A stretch of DNA of 64,000 nucleotides from Gammaproteobacteria bacterium. Lineage in GTDB: Bacteria > Pseudomonadota > Gammaproteobacteria > HK1. Below, in pieces: positions 26,540 to 35,360 of the stretch. Under the pieces are notes generated by a model that was given only the letters and a program-made list of their open reading frames with translations, was not told the DNA's origin and ran no database searches. The number at the start of each line of letters is the position of its first letter. Position 1 is the stretch's first letter. The stretch is from assembly GCA_012103455.1 (NCBI GenBank), contig WLWT01000001.1:4161288-4225287 (forward strand), read 5' to 3'. Both the position numbers and the translations under genes were made by a program.

Positions 26540-26654
26540 CGTAGTCAAAAGCGACTGTTGCTACGGTGGTGTAGCGCTCCAGAGCCCAGGCGGCGAGGCA
26601 TGTGGTCGAGTCTTGACCGCCACAGAGCAGAACAAGAGCCGAATGGTTTTCCAT
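26529..26654 (-). pseudogene. queC: queC (7-cyano-7-deazaguanine synthase) N-terminal fragment
   Basis: 41 residues: MENHSALVLLCGGQDSTTCL, then AAWALERYTTVATVAFDYG. This is the PP-loop start of QueC (SGGxDSTT, here CGGQDSTT) and the 'V.FDYG' strand. QueC makes preQ0 from CDG with ATP and ammonia. About 180 residues are missing; the sequence runs into MITE copy B and stops. The ATG overlaps the restored dpdB paralogue 2 stop (TGATG), which is the native coupling. The preQ0-making step of this locus is therefore lost and must come from elsewhere or by import. Confidence 0.85.
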
Positions 26655-27743
26655 CAATTCATCACCGAATTGCCGGGGTCGGCGCATCCATCGGCCGGCG
26701 CCGCTTTGACCAGGCGGATTAGATGGTGGGCGAGTTCGATGATTCACGTTCTGGATAGAGTTCCAGGGGCGAATATCGTTCTCGGCGTAGCGCCAGGCTC
26801 CTTGCGTCCAAGCTGTTCTGCCGGCGAGGCAACTGAGGCCGCTGCGAAACTCTGCCCGCCGTTGTGAGCCATCTCTTGAATATAGGACCTCCATCACGTA
26901 CCCCATCGCCTGAATTCCCGCACCATGCACGAGCCTGGATGTCCTGCTCGTGCGTCCTTCCCAGTCTTCCTCGAAGACGTCTCGAACTGCCCAGAAGTAC
27001 TGGTTCAGGAGTTCGTAGCTCCGGTCGTCGCCGTCTGGAAAATGCATGAGTTCCCGCAATGCTCCATCCGCAACGGAATTCATGACCACGCGCTGTATGG
27101 CCGTGTCCTTGATGACACCGCCGGGATTCGTGTGCATATTGATGCGGCCTGCGAATGCAGAGCCCGTCTCGTAATTCAGTCGCTCCGTCAGTTTTGCTGC
27201 GAACGCCCGCGCGGAGAGTCGCGCCGGGAGACCGGGAAGTGTGGGCAATAGTTCATAGAGCAAAGACTTCGGCAGCGGTCTCGTGTTGTTGATGAGGACG
27301 AATTGGCGGCGGAGTTCGACTTCATCTCGGCACACGAGGGCAGCAACGAAGACCTGGAAGTCTCCGCGGCCGCTCTCGAGCAAAGCCGTCAACCGTTGTT
27401 GTCCGTCAACCACTAGACCAGGTGGGCCGGACCCCACATCGACCCTGAAGCGGGCTAGACCGCCCTCCATCTGTTCGGTTGCCACACCGCTGGTGAACGC
27501 GAGCACGACCGGATTCGGCAGGACTGCCTGCGGTTGTTCGAAATAGTCTCGAATCTCGCGGATGTGGGAGACGATCTGTGAACGTTGAAAACCGCTCAGT
27601 TTCCCGCGCTCATCTCGGCTGATCCGATCAATCGCCGCGATCCGTTCGATCTGTTCTGAGGTGGCTGCGAAGGTCACAACCTGATGATCAGCGCTCTGCC
27701 GGGCCCACACCCCTGTGAACTCATGGACGTGCGACTCAGGCAT
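26654..27743 (-). pseudogene. dpdB: DndB/DpdB-like DGQQR protein, paralogue 2, with C-terminal frameshift
   Basis: The start at ATG 27743 overlaps the dpdA stop by eight bases. The body is intact: GLVVDGQQRLTALLESGRGD, RQFVLINNTRPLPKSLLYEL, TSRLVHGAGIQAMGYVMEVL. After WNSIQNVN (26741-26747) the open frame leaves the family pattern. Shifting by one base gives ELAHHLIRLVKAAPADGCAD and a TGA that overlaps the queC ATG. The total length is 1090 bases, one more than a multiple of three, consistent with one inserted base. The restored protein would be 362 residues. As written, the frame instead reads on through queC, an artificial fusion. Most of the protein could still fold. Confidence 0.75.
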
Positions 27744-29019
27744 TTGGAATACCGTTTCGTTTGAGGTGGGAATGATATACAAACAAGTTGTGGATCCCGC
27801 GCCGCTTGTTTCTGTTGCTTGCCCTAAAGATCACAACCTCCACCCCGGAGGTGGTGCAAATCGTGCACGGACACCGTTTCCAAGGAACTTCGGCGAGGGT
27901 GCGCCTATAGCGCTGTGAAAGTTTCTCGAGCGCCCCATAGTTCGTCCCGGATTGGGGACCTGTTCCCATCTGGACTGTCGAGTAGGCGAGGATCCGGTCT
28001 AGCGCCTCGTCGAGCGATGCACCGCCGGCGTCGTAGCGACGCACCGCGTCGAGTGCAGCCTTTTCCGCGTCGATCAGATCTTCCTGACGCAAGCGCCCTT
28101 CACGCACCGCACGCTGAAGTTTGGGGTTCCCGGTCGCCTGCGGGATGCGTATCGCGGTGTAATAGTCCAGAGAACCGTCTTGCGATTGGAAAAAATAGTT
28201 GCGCTTGCCGTCCTTGAATGCGCGCAGAAGCGGTGATGTCGAGTCGAAGCTATAGAGGTTCTTGAATCGCGCAAAGCTCGATACGCTTTCCGCTTTTGCG
28301 AAACCTAACAGGTGTAGCCTCACCCGCGGAGGAATCCGCGACTGAATAGTGTCCAGAACCAGGGCCACCGACTGCATGCCAAGGGGAACCATTCCGCCTA
28401 CGGCGAGGTATTCATAGCCCATACCAACTAAGCGCTCTGCGGCGCTTGCCATTGAATCGGGTGACCATCCCTGCACCACCCCAAGTGGCGTGAAATTCGG
28501 ACCGAGCACTCTTGATTCATGCAGAAATGCCTCAGCATTCGACAACGTAATGTCAAAGCGGTCCTTGGCTCCATCCGGCGCATTGTTTAGCCCCTTCGCC
28601 GTGGGATCGAAGTCGAAGATTACGTGCTCGACAGAGCACCCATGGGTGAACCCGCCGTCGCCGTAGAACTCGACCATATCCTCGGACGAGTACGGCGGGA
28701 CGGCTTCTTTGTGGTACGAGAAAGCGCCGCAATCGCCGTAAATAGGCATCGTCGCATGGTCGTTGCCATTCAGCCGTAGGAATTCACGTGCGCCGACTCT
28801 GCGAAAGCGCATCGCTTGGCTCTCGGTATATTTGCCGGGAAAGCGGTGGTCGCCGACGATTCCGCGTGAAACCAGTACGCCGTCATACGGTGCAGGATTC
28901 ATTATTTCGTGTGGGAACCGGTCATCCCAATATGGCCTTCGGCCATCCGCATTTCGGTCCCGAAGAAAGTCGTAGCCCGGATCGACATAGTCGAGGCTGT
29001 CGGCATAGATGAACATCAT
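27736..29019 (-). CDS. dpdA: DpdA, DNA preQ0 transglycosylase (TGT family)
   Basis: 427 residues from ATG 29019, which overlaps the stop of the gene upstream (ATGA). It has the TGT TIM-barrel marks: IYGDCGAFSY (about 93-102, the place of the DSGGFQ substrate Asp), LGVVQGWSPDSM (179-190) and YLAVGGMVPLG (204-214), and a C-terminal zinc site starting CPCTIC (383-388) with later histidines. It is far from tRNA TGT in sequence. It starts FIYADSLDYVDPGYDF, typical of DpdA. DpdA exchanges guanine for preQ0 in DNA. Everything needed looks present, so the enzyme is probably intact although its partner genes are damaged. Confidence 0.88.
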   Translation of the reverse strand: MMFIYADSLDYVDPGYDFLRDRNADGRRPYWDDRFPHEIMNPAPYDGVLVSRGIVGDHRFPGKYTESQAMRFRRVGAREFLRLNGNDHATMPIYGDCGAFSYHKEAVPPYSSEDMVEFYGDGGFTHGCSVEHVIFDFDPTAKGLNNAPDGAKDRFDITLSNAEAFLHESRVLGPNFTPLGVVQGWSPDSMASAAERLVGMGYEYLAVGGMVPLGMQSVALVLDTIQSRIPPRVRLHLLGFAKAESVSSFARFKNLYSFDSTSPLLRAFKDGKRNYFFQSQDGSLDYYTAIRIPQATGNPKLQRAVREGRLRQEDLIDAEKAALDAVRRYDAGGASLDEALDRILAYSTVQMGTGPQSGTNYGALEKLSQRYRRTLAEVPWKRCPCTICTTSGVEVVIFRASNRNKRRGIHNLFVYHSHLKRNGIPNA

Positions 29020-30152
29020 GCTGCGTTTTGCGAAGCTTCGAAGTCCAGTCGGATAAGCGCCTCTTTCAGTTCCCGAATGTGGCGCGGGACCGTCTGAATC
29101 TCGCTCCATTTCATGTCGATGCTCTCCCAAGTGCCTGAGCACCAGCGGCAGCCTGGAGCGATGCTTTGCAACGCTTGGCGCACGTAGGCATCAGCATCGG
29201 ATGCACCGGCGGCGCGCGCCATGATGCGGTCCATCAGCGTGCCCATCGCTTCTATTCCAGCGGAATGCATGAGCCGGCTCTTGCCGGGAGGGAGGCCCCA
29301 AGCTTCGGGGAAAGTGTCTCGTACCGCCGCCCAGAACAGGCGCATTGTCGTATACATGGACGCCAAATCCGCCGATTCCGTCTTTGTACCTTTAAATGGC
29401 GCAAGCACGCCAAGTGGGCTATTTATGCTGTTCTTGATCACCTTGGCGAGCGCTGTGTCGGTGATGACCGCCTGCTTGTTGTCAGACTCCGACACGCGTC
29501 TGATCAGACCGTGGAATGGAGAGTAGGGGTCGCGGCTCAGATAGTTACATAGTTCGCTTGGAATCTTGCGCGCGGCGAGATCTCTAGGGAGCAGGACGCC
29601 GGTTTCGGGCAGCAGTTCATCGATTAGACGTATCGGCAGTGGCTTTGCCTTGTTGACGAGAATGAACTGCTCGCGCTGCATTTGCAGATCATCCGACACG
29701 AATGCGACGACCGGTACAGGCAGTTGATTGTTCTCGCACTTGGATAGGGCCAAAGCACGCTGCTGTCCGTCAACAATCCATGCAACCCGGTGGCCTTCTT
29801 CACGCACGGCAATGCGGAGCGTGCCCATACTGGCGATGTCGGTGAGACCGTCAGGAACGCGGCCCGGCGATTGCTTGAACTCTACCTCCGGCGACAGCGC
29901 GAGGATGATGGCGTTCGGAAACAGCACTGATTGTTGGTTGAGGAACTCGACGATGTGGTTGACATGGCTGCGTATTTCGCGCCGCTGAAAGCCCTTGAGC
30001 GAATGGTTTTCTTCTCGCTCGATTCGAGAAATGTCCGCAATTCGAAGGACGTCCGCACCTCTGAAAAAGAATGCGTAGACGTCGATACCACTGCTTTATC
30101 GAGTTCTCAGCGCCCTCACTACAATCCTGGCGCCATCACTGCGCTTCGGCAT
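29016..30152 (-). pseudogene. dpdB: DndB/DpdB-like DGQQR protein, paralogue 3, nonsense codon near start
   Basis: The natural start is the ATG at 30152, inside the end of the upstream gene. Reading gives MPKRSDGARIVVRALRTR, then TAA (30096-30098), then SSGIDVYAFFFRGADVLRIA and onward without a break to 29016. This matches paralogue 1 (NALRILQ.Q.I.L), where Gln stands at the stop position, so CAA to TAA is the likely change. Core motifs are intact: VAWIVDGQQRALALSKCEN, QFILVNKAKPLPIRLIDELL, KSRLMHSAGIEAMGTLMDRI. Including the stop codon it spans 379 codons. Re-initiation at an internal GTG (29927) would miss the N-terminal ~75 residues. Confidence 0.75.
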
Positions 30153-31095
30153 ATTTTTCTCTCCTGGTCCGCGCCTTCTTGAACAAACTGGCGAAGCGCC
30201 CCTGCTCGCACGCGATAGCCCTTTCGTCACGCAGTAACTTCAGCATCCGCGCCGAAGTACCGCTCGCTTCTTCCCACATATCGAGGATGAGCCGGACAAT
30301 CTCCTCGTCGGAGCACCGCCTCCGTGCAGGCCTATTCGGGAACGCCCATGCCTCGAGGCGTTCTGCGACGGATAGCTTGTGCTCTTCAAGGCCTCCATGC
30401 GGTATTTGTTCAATCACTTCGGATAGGAAATGGGTCGCAGCGCGCTGCGCAAAGTCACGCCTGGTCCCCGGGATCGGACTATCAGGCCCGTCCAGCCGAT
30501 CGTCGTACGGCAAAACGCACGCCGCCAGTTTCGAGCTAGCGCTAGCAGACAAAACCCCGCGCGTGGCGATACGGACGCGCCCGAGGTCGGCTCCATCTAG
30601 CGCATCGAGATCCCGCGCGATCAGTGCAAGGTACGGCGTCGAGAGAGCCAGCACGCAGATCCGGCCGGTCTCCCTACGGATCCGATCTGCCACTGGCGTC
30701 TCGTTTCGCTCTGGCCGCTGTATGAGGCTCCACCAGTCGGTGGGTTCGAATGCCCTACCGGTGACCCGACGAGCAATCGACTGATCGGACGAGGGCGCTA
30801 GGGTCAGATCGTAGCTAGGGACGCGTTGCTCTGAGCTAATGAGCCCTAGGCCCGCCGAAACGATACTCAGGCTGGCTCCGGTTCGCTCCGCGCTTTTCAG
30901 CGCCTGCGAAAATCCGCGTCCCGCATAGAGTTCGCGGGCTTCGACTCGATCCTTCGCTTGCGTGAGTCTCCTGCACCATTCGGCGGCGACTTCGTCCACC
31001 GTACCAGATGCGAGGTTGGCTGCACGCAAAGTTTCAGTTGCGCGGATTCGCTTGCGGCCAGTGCAAGCGGTAATCAGTGTCGGAGCAGTAGCCAT
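30136..31095 (-). CDS. DpdC-like protein (preQ0-in-DNA tailoring, inferred)
   Basis: 319 residues from MATAPTLITACTGRKR; a TTG 39 bases upstream is in frame. Motifs TACTGRKR, ELYAGRGFSQALKSA, SIVSAGLGLISSEQRVPSYD and LTLAP resemble the YaaA/DUF328 and DUF6884 type of fold ('S..YGLL.P....YDLTL'). DpdC is described as a member of such a family and converts preQ0 in DNA to the amidated base ADG. Position fits: it is the first gene of the dpdA operon and overlaps the next one. The last ~110 residues (EEIVRLILDMWEEASGTSAR) look like an added helical DNA-binding tail. The family call is moderate and the DpdC role is inferred. Confidence 0.6.
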   Translation of the reverse strand: MATAPTLITACTGRKRIRATETLRAANLASGTVDEVAAEWCRRLTQAKDRVEARELYAGRGFSQALKSAERTGASLSIVSAGLGLISSEQRVPSYDLTLAPSSDQSIARRVTGRAFEPTDWWSLIQRPERNETPVADRIRRETGRICVLALSTPYLALIARDLDALDGADLGRVRIATRGVLSASASSKLAACVLPYDDRLDGPDSPIPGTRRDFAQRAATHFLSEVIEQIPHGGLEEHKLSVAERLEAWAFPNRPARRRCSDEEIVRLILDMWEEASGTSARMLKLLRDERAIACEQGRFASLFKKARTRREKYAEAQ

Positions 31096-31134
31096 CATCG
31101 TCTCAAATACCGCTCGGAAACGGCTCCAATACAA

Positions 31135-31379
31135 CGAATCAAGGGATTCGGGCGAGAAGTCTAATTACCCGCGATTGGCGAATCAAACATATAAGTAATT
31201 CGAATGAATCTCGGAGTCGGCTTGGCGTCAATTGAAGGACTGGTTGCGAGAACCGTCTCGAATTAGGAAGTGGGTCAATGATTCGGGGCGGGCACTTGGG
31301 GTGGTCTTGGATGCGCGTCACGAATGCGTCACAGCCCGCGGTGTGCCTTTTAGGCGTACACCCTAATGATGCACCCTCC
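31135..31379. other. Intergenic stretch upstream of the dpd operon
   Basis: No convincing gene in either strand. It should contain the promoter for the minus-strand dpd genes. It ends against the IS1380 remnant, which may mark the border of an insertion. Confidence 0.5.
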
Positions 31380-31742
31380 CTAGACATGCAACCTGTCTCG
31401 TAAAGCTCTTGGTTCCTTATGAGACAGGTCGGTATCCAACCTTCGGAACCCTATAATGAGACAAAGTACTAGACGGGTGTTTCGCAGCCCGACGGCAGCG
31501 ATTTTCAGTCGTTTCAATCGAATGGTGCTGCCGTAAGCCCGAGCCCGCGAGGTGCCCGGCAAAGCGGGTCGCCGCAGCGCTTCGAGCAGGGTGTAAGCGA
31601 GCGACGAAAAGAGCAATCCGGGCGGATTAGGCCACCAACGATGGCAACGGGTGCGGCCGGCGAACAGGTCTAGGTTGTCCCAAGTGTAGGCGGCGTAATC
31701 GAACTCACCGAAGCGGCACACTGTCTTGGGGGTATGCTCCAC
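31380..31742 (-). pseudogene. IS1380-family transposase C-terminal remnant
   Basis: 120 residues: LFAGRTRCHRWWPNPPGLLF, then SSLAYTLLEALRRPALPGTS, RARAYGSTIRLKRLKIAAVG. This is the recognisable end of IS1380 transposases ('ADRTS.HRWW.N..RLLL.SLAY.LLE..R..AL.GT..ARAQ..TIRLKLLKIGA'). The DDE core is missing. It lies between the dpd operon and the glyoxalase gene. Confidence 0.8.
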
Positions 31743-31857
31743 TGCCTTCCCGAAAAAGCAAAATAAACAAGCTAGAGCCCCGAAACACGGGGCGTTTCAG
31801 GCCTAAGCCGAGTAGACTTCTGATCTCTAGAACCAAAACAAGCTGAGGAGGAACTCT

Positions 31858-32253
31858 ATGGCTAAAGCTATTCACACTATGATCCGGGTTTTGGATCTAG
31901 ACAGATCGGTACAATTCTACGAGCAAGCTTTCGGCCTGAAACCCTGTCACACGCTCGATTTCCCGGATTTCACCCTCGTTTATCTGCGCAACGAAGAAGC
32001 GGACTTCGATCTGGAGCTTACCTATAACAAAGGACACACGGAGCCGTACACCCATGGCGACGGCTATGGGCATATCGCCATGTGTGTAGACGATGCCGCC
32101 GCGGAGCATGCCCGTTTTATCGCGGCGGGTTTAGCGCCCAATAGTATCGTGGAGTTCAAACCCGAGGGCGACTTGCTGGCGCGGTTTTTCTTCGTACATG
32201 ATCCGGACGGATACAAAATCGAAGTCTTGGAGCGCCACGGGCACTACCGATAA
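31858..32253 (+). CDS. gloA: Glyoxalase I (lactoylglutathione lyase)
   Basis: 131 residues, VOC fold, full length for bacterial GloA. All four metal ligands are in place: His6 (AIHTMIRVLDLDRS), Glu53 (DLELTYNKG), His72 (GYGHIAMCVDD) and Glu122 (DGYKIEVLERHGHYR). It turns the hemithioacetal of methylglyoxal and glutathione into lactoylglutathione. A strong AGGAGG lies upstream of the ATG. It is in the accessory region but codon use looks native. Confidence 0.9.
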   Translation: MAKAIHTMIRVLDLDRSVQFYEQAFGLKPCHTLDFPDFTLVYLRNEEADFDLELTYNKGHTEPYTHGDGYGHIAMCVDDAAAEHARFIAAGLAPNSIVEFKPEGDLLARFFFVHDPDGYKIEVLERHGHYR

Positions 32254-32438
32254 TAACCCGCTCATCACAACCTCTTCAGGGATTCATCTGGCCTGAGGAA
32301 AAGCCAGGCAAGTCAATGGTGTTCGCCATTGATTTCAAAGCACAGCGCCCATTGGTACTGCCATCGAACACACGGCGCCTTGCGGATCCGCGAGGACAGG
32401 AACACCGTTCGCGGGCCATAACCAGCTAGGAGAAAACC

Positions 32439-32987
32439 ATGACTAGAGCATACGATAACCGGCCCTTTGTAGCGCGCAGGGAGTTTTTAAAAATAAGCGG
32501 GAGCTCGGCAGCGGCCACCGCCTTCGCCGCCGCCACAGGTTACGCCGGCTTAGTAGCTGCGCCGGTACAAGCGGCAACGGTGCCGAACAGCGCCTTAAAG
32601 ACCCTCACTGCAAGCCAGGCCAGGATTGCAGTGACCATCGCGCGGACTTTGTTTCCCCACGATTTTCTCGCCGACGCTCACTATATGAACGCAGTGGCGG
32701 CAGTAGATGCAAAAGCCTCCGCGGACGCCGCCACCGCCCGGTTGGTGCAAGAAGCCCTGGATGGCTTCGACGCTCGATTCACCCTCATGCCGGAGGGCGC
32801 GCGCGAGGCAAAACTGCGCAGCCTGGAGGGCAGCGACTTCTTCAAGCTCATCTACAACGAAACCCTGATGAGCCTTTATAACAACGCCGATCTCTGGCCC
32901 CTGTTCGGCTACGAAGGGTCTTCCGTCGAACACGGCGGTTATATCGATCGGGGTTTCGACGATCTGGATTGGCTGCCTGAAGCGTAG
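32439..32987 (+). CDS. Gluconate 2-dehydrogenase subunit 3-like (gamma) protein with Tat signal
   Basis: 182 residues. A twin-arginine signal is clear: VARREFLKISGSSAAATAFA, with cleavage near VQAATV. The mature part is the small helical subunit of FAD-linked alcohol/sugar dehydrogenases (LTASQARIAVTIARTLFPHD, then FFKLIYNETLMSLYNNADLW). The folded GMC partner, encoded 14 bases downstream and lacking its own signal, would hitch-hike through Tat to the periplasm. Confidence 0.85.
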   Translation: MTRAYDNRPFVARREFLKISGSSAAATAFAAATGYAGLVAAPVQAATVPNSALKTLTASQARIAVTIARTLFPHDFLADAHYMNAVAAVDAKASADAATARLVQEALDGFDARFTLMPEGAREAKLRSLEGSDFFKLIYNETLMSLYNNADLWPLFGYEGSSVEHGGYIDRGFDDLDWLPEA

Positions 32988-33001
32988 GGAAGGAGAAAGA
33001 C

Positions 33002-34564
33002 ATGGCAACGTTCGATTTAAACGACAACTCCGTAGTCGTCATCATCGGCTCGGGCGCCGGCGGCGCCACCTTGGGCAATGAATTGGCTCAAAAAGGCGTC
33101 AAAGTGGTGTGCTTGGAAGCAGGGCCACGGTTGCAACTATCCGACATCAGCAATGACTTTTTTGGCATGTTCGGCAAGCTTTCCTGGCTGGACAAGCGAG
33201 TGGGCTCCGGCGCGCTGGATCCCGAGCTACCTGCCTGGATCTGCAAAACCGTTGGCGGCACCACCATGCACTGGGCGGGTGCATCGCTACGTTTCCAAGC
33301 CCACGAATGGCAGGCCCTCACCACCTACGGCAGCATCCGCGGCGCCAATCTATTGGATTGGCCAACCACCCATGAAGAAATGGAGCCGTACTACAGCAAA
33401 GCCGAGAAAAAAATGGGCACCACCGGCACTGACGCCAGCGGATTGCCGCGGCTGCCGGGCAATAACAATTTCAAAGTGCTGCACTACGGCGCCAAGAAAG
33501 TCGGTTACCAAGAGGTGCACACGGGCAATATGTCGGTCAATTCAAGGCCGTACGACAACCGGCCTCAATGCCGGCAAATCGGCTTTTGCATGAGTGGCTG
33601 TCCGATCGGAGCGCGCTGGTCAACGCTATACACCGAAGTGCCAAGAGCAGAGGCAACGGGCAACTTCGAACTGCGCCCGGACAGTCATGCAGTGCAGATC
33701 GAGCACGATAGTTCGGGTAAGGCATCAGGCGTTGTATACATCGACGCAGCCGGCAACCGCCAGCGGCAAAAAGCGCGGGTAGTGTGCGTCGCCGGCAACA
33801 GCATCGAAACGCCGCGGCTGCTTTTATTATCCGAATCGTCAAAATTCCCCGACGGACTCGCCAACTCATCGGGCCAGGTGGGCAAAAACTACATGCCGCA
33901 CCTGACCGGCGCCGTCTATGCCATCATGCCGGGCGAAGTCAATTTGCACCGCGGCACGCAGATGGCGGGCATCATCCGCGACGAACAGATCCACCAACCG
34001 GAGCGCGGCTTTGCCGCCGGCTACGAATTGGAAACTCTTCCGGCATTCGGTATGCCCGGTTTCGCCTTGTACGCAAAACCAGGCGGCTGGGGCCGGGAAT
34101 ACGCGCGCGATATAGAAGCGTACCGCAACGCCGCCGGTCTTTGGATCGTGGGCGAAGATCTACCGCAACAATCCAATGCCGTTACCCTGGATGCGCAAGT
34201 CAAAGACCAGCACGGCTTACCGGTGGCCCATGTACACCGCGAAGACCATGCCAACGATACGGCCATGCGCAATCACGCTTTCAAAGCTGCCACGGCAGTC
34301 TACGAGGCGGCTGGCGCGCGCAAGGTTTATACCCGCGGTCCTTTCTCATCCAGCCACAACTTGGGCACCTGTAGACAAAGCGCCCAGGCGCGCGATGGGG
34401 TGTGCAATAAGTTCAGCCAGACTCACGATATCGGTAATCTGTTCATTGCCGATGGCAGCCAATTCACCACCAGCGCGGCGGAGAATCCGACCTTGACCAT
34501 CGTCGCTTTAGCCATCCGCCAAGCTGATTACCTGGCAGGTGAGTTGTCCGCTGGCAATATCTGA
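33002..34564 (+). CDS. GMC-family FAD oxidoreductase (membrane dehydrogenase large subunit)
   Basis: 520 residues. FAD-binding Rossmann start VVIIGSGAGGATLGNELAQK, TTMHWAGASLRFQ, PQCRQIGFCMSGCPIGARWS, and the C-terminal catalytic region FSSSHNLGTCRQS (His) and LFIADGSQFTTSAAENPTLT. These are features of the gluconate/sorbitol 2-dehydrogenase group. It is paired with the Tat subunit upstream. The usual third subunit, a multi-haem cytochrome c, is not present downstream, where a terminator and MITE copy C follow. Electron transfer must go to another acceptor or to a cytochrome encoded elsewhere. Confidence 0.85.
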   Translation: MATFDLNDNSVVVIIGSGAGGATLGNELAQKGVKVVCLEAGPRLQLSDISNDFFGMFGKLSWLDKRVGSGALDPELPAWICKTVGGTTMHWAGASLRFQAHEWQALTTYGSIRGANLLDWPTTHEEMEPYYSKAEKKMGTTGTDASGLPRLPGNNNFKVLHYGAKKVGYQEVHTGNMSVNSRPYDNRPQCRQIGFCMSGCPIGARWSTLYTEVPRAEATGNFELRPDSHAVQIEHDSSGKASGVVYIDAAGNRQRQKARVVCVAGNSIETPRLLLLSESSKFPDGLANSSGQVGKNYMPHLTGAVYAIMPGEVNLHRGTQMAGIIRDEQIHQPERGFAAGYELETLPAFGMPGFALYAKPGGWGREYARDIEAYRNAAGLWIVGEDLPQQSNAVTLDAQVKDQHGLPVAHVHREDHANDTAMRNHAFKAATAVYEAAGARKVYTRGPFSSSHNLGTCRQSAQARDGVCNKFSQTHDIGNLFIADGSQFTTSAAENPTLTIVALAIRQADYLAGELSAGNI

Positions 34565-34586
34565 GCAGTGCGGTTTGTCGGTGCGC

Positions 34587-34611
34587 AAAGAGATCCGTCT
34601 TGGGTCTCTTT
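34587..34611 (+). terminator. Hairpin terminator after the GMC gene
   Basis: AAAGAGATCC and GGGTCTCTTT form a stem of about ten pairs (one G-T) with a 5-base loop, 22 bases after the stop. The T-rich right arm suits a Rho-independent terminator. Confidence 0.6.
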
Positions 34612-34613
34612 AT

Positions 34614-34753
34614 GGACCTGCTAAAAATGCACTTTTTCCGCGATTGCGGCGTCAGCGCCGTGCTCCAATCCTCAGGTATCACCTATACACCGCGGTTGTG
34701 CGCGCGGTGCTTCCTTGCACTCACGAAAGAATGACTATTTTTAGCAGGTGCCC
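34614..34753. mobile_element. MITE copy C (~140 bp)
   Basis: Reverse orientation to copy A. The ends carry GACCTGCTAAAAATGC and ...ATTTTTAGCAGGTGCCC, a slightly longer variant of the terminal repeat (CTGC instead of CTC). No clear target duplication. It cuts the N-terminal fragment of a membrane protein on its right. Confidence 0.8.
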
Positions 34754-34849
34754 ATTAGAAATGATCTCCAGCCATTCGCTGATCTTCGATTCGAACAAGA
34801 GGCGCAAGAAAAGACCATAGGCCACGCCTGCGATCAATCCGCTCAGCAC
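34754..34849 (-). pseudogene. Membrane protein N-terminal fragment cut by MITE C
   Basis: From a GTG at 34849 the minus strand reads VLSGLIAGVAYGLFLRLLFE, then SKISEWLEII, a typical inner-membrane N-terminus. It then runs into the MITE, where it would end ...LKIVILS and stop. The rest of the gene is absent. Family not recognised. The 240 bases from 34850 to 35087 hold no convincing gene. Confidence 0.4.
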
Positions 34850-35087
34850 ACTTGTTGGTCAAGTATCACCCACTCGCAATCGTCCCTTTGTCACACCCTA
34901 TCAGCTACACCAAAGACGCAATAGAGAAGCCCCGTTTCCGCAATCCGCGGAAGCGCAAACAACCAAAAGAAGCAACGGAAGTAGTCGCACAGAACGTCAT
35001 CGGCCGCGACCTATCGCTTGAAGTTGTACGGTAAACCGCCGTACAGTATGGCGATAGAAATGAATTCTTTTGCCATGGGTTTTAGTG

Positions 35088-35360
35088 ATGAACCGCACCA
35101 CCCGACTTGAAGCCCGCGCTGATCCCGAGACCCGCTCGTTGATTAAACGAGCAGCGGAGCTGCAAGGCCGTTCGCTGAGTGATTTCGTGGTGGGCGCTGC
35201 GCGCGAGGCGGCGCTCTCGACTATTGCCGGGATGGAGACCATCCGGCTTTCGCGCCAGGCGCAAAGGGTGTTTGTAAACGCACTGAGCGAACCGCCGAAG
35301 CCCAATGCGGCGCTCAAGCGAGCGGCGAAACGCCATGGGCAACTGATTGAGCCGGCGTGA
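35088..35360 (+). CDS. tacA: DUF1778 antitoxin (TacA-like)
   Basis: 90 residues, MNRTTRLEARADPETRSLIK, then RAAELQGRSLSDFVVGAARE. This is the ribbon-helix-helix DUF1778 antitoxin of the TacA/TacT class, with the C-terminal toxin-binding tail (FVNALSEPPKPNAALKRAA). It overlaps the remains of its toxin gene by four bases (GTGA). The family autoregulates its promoter, probably the AT-rich DNA just upstream. Confidence 0.9.
   Translation: MNRTTRLEARADPETRSLIKRAAELQGRSLSDFVVGAAREAALSTIAGMETIRLSRQAQRVFVNALSEPPKPNAALKRAAKRHGQLIEPA

Noticed and set aside
26529..27782. An apparent DpdB-QueC fusion protein of 417 residues
   Set aside because: The joining segment does not match either family. A one-base shift restores a normal DpdB end with a TGATG overlap to queC, so the fusion is a frameshift artefact.
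34852..35034. 60-residue plus-strand frame before tacA
   Set aside because: No ribosome site, no family resemblance, and composition unlike neighbours.
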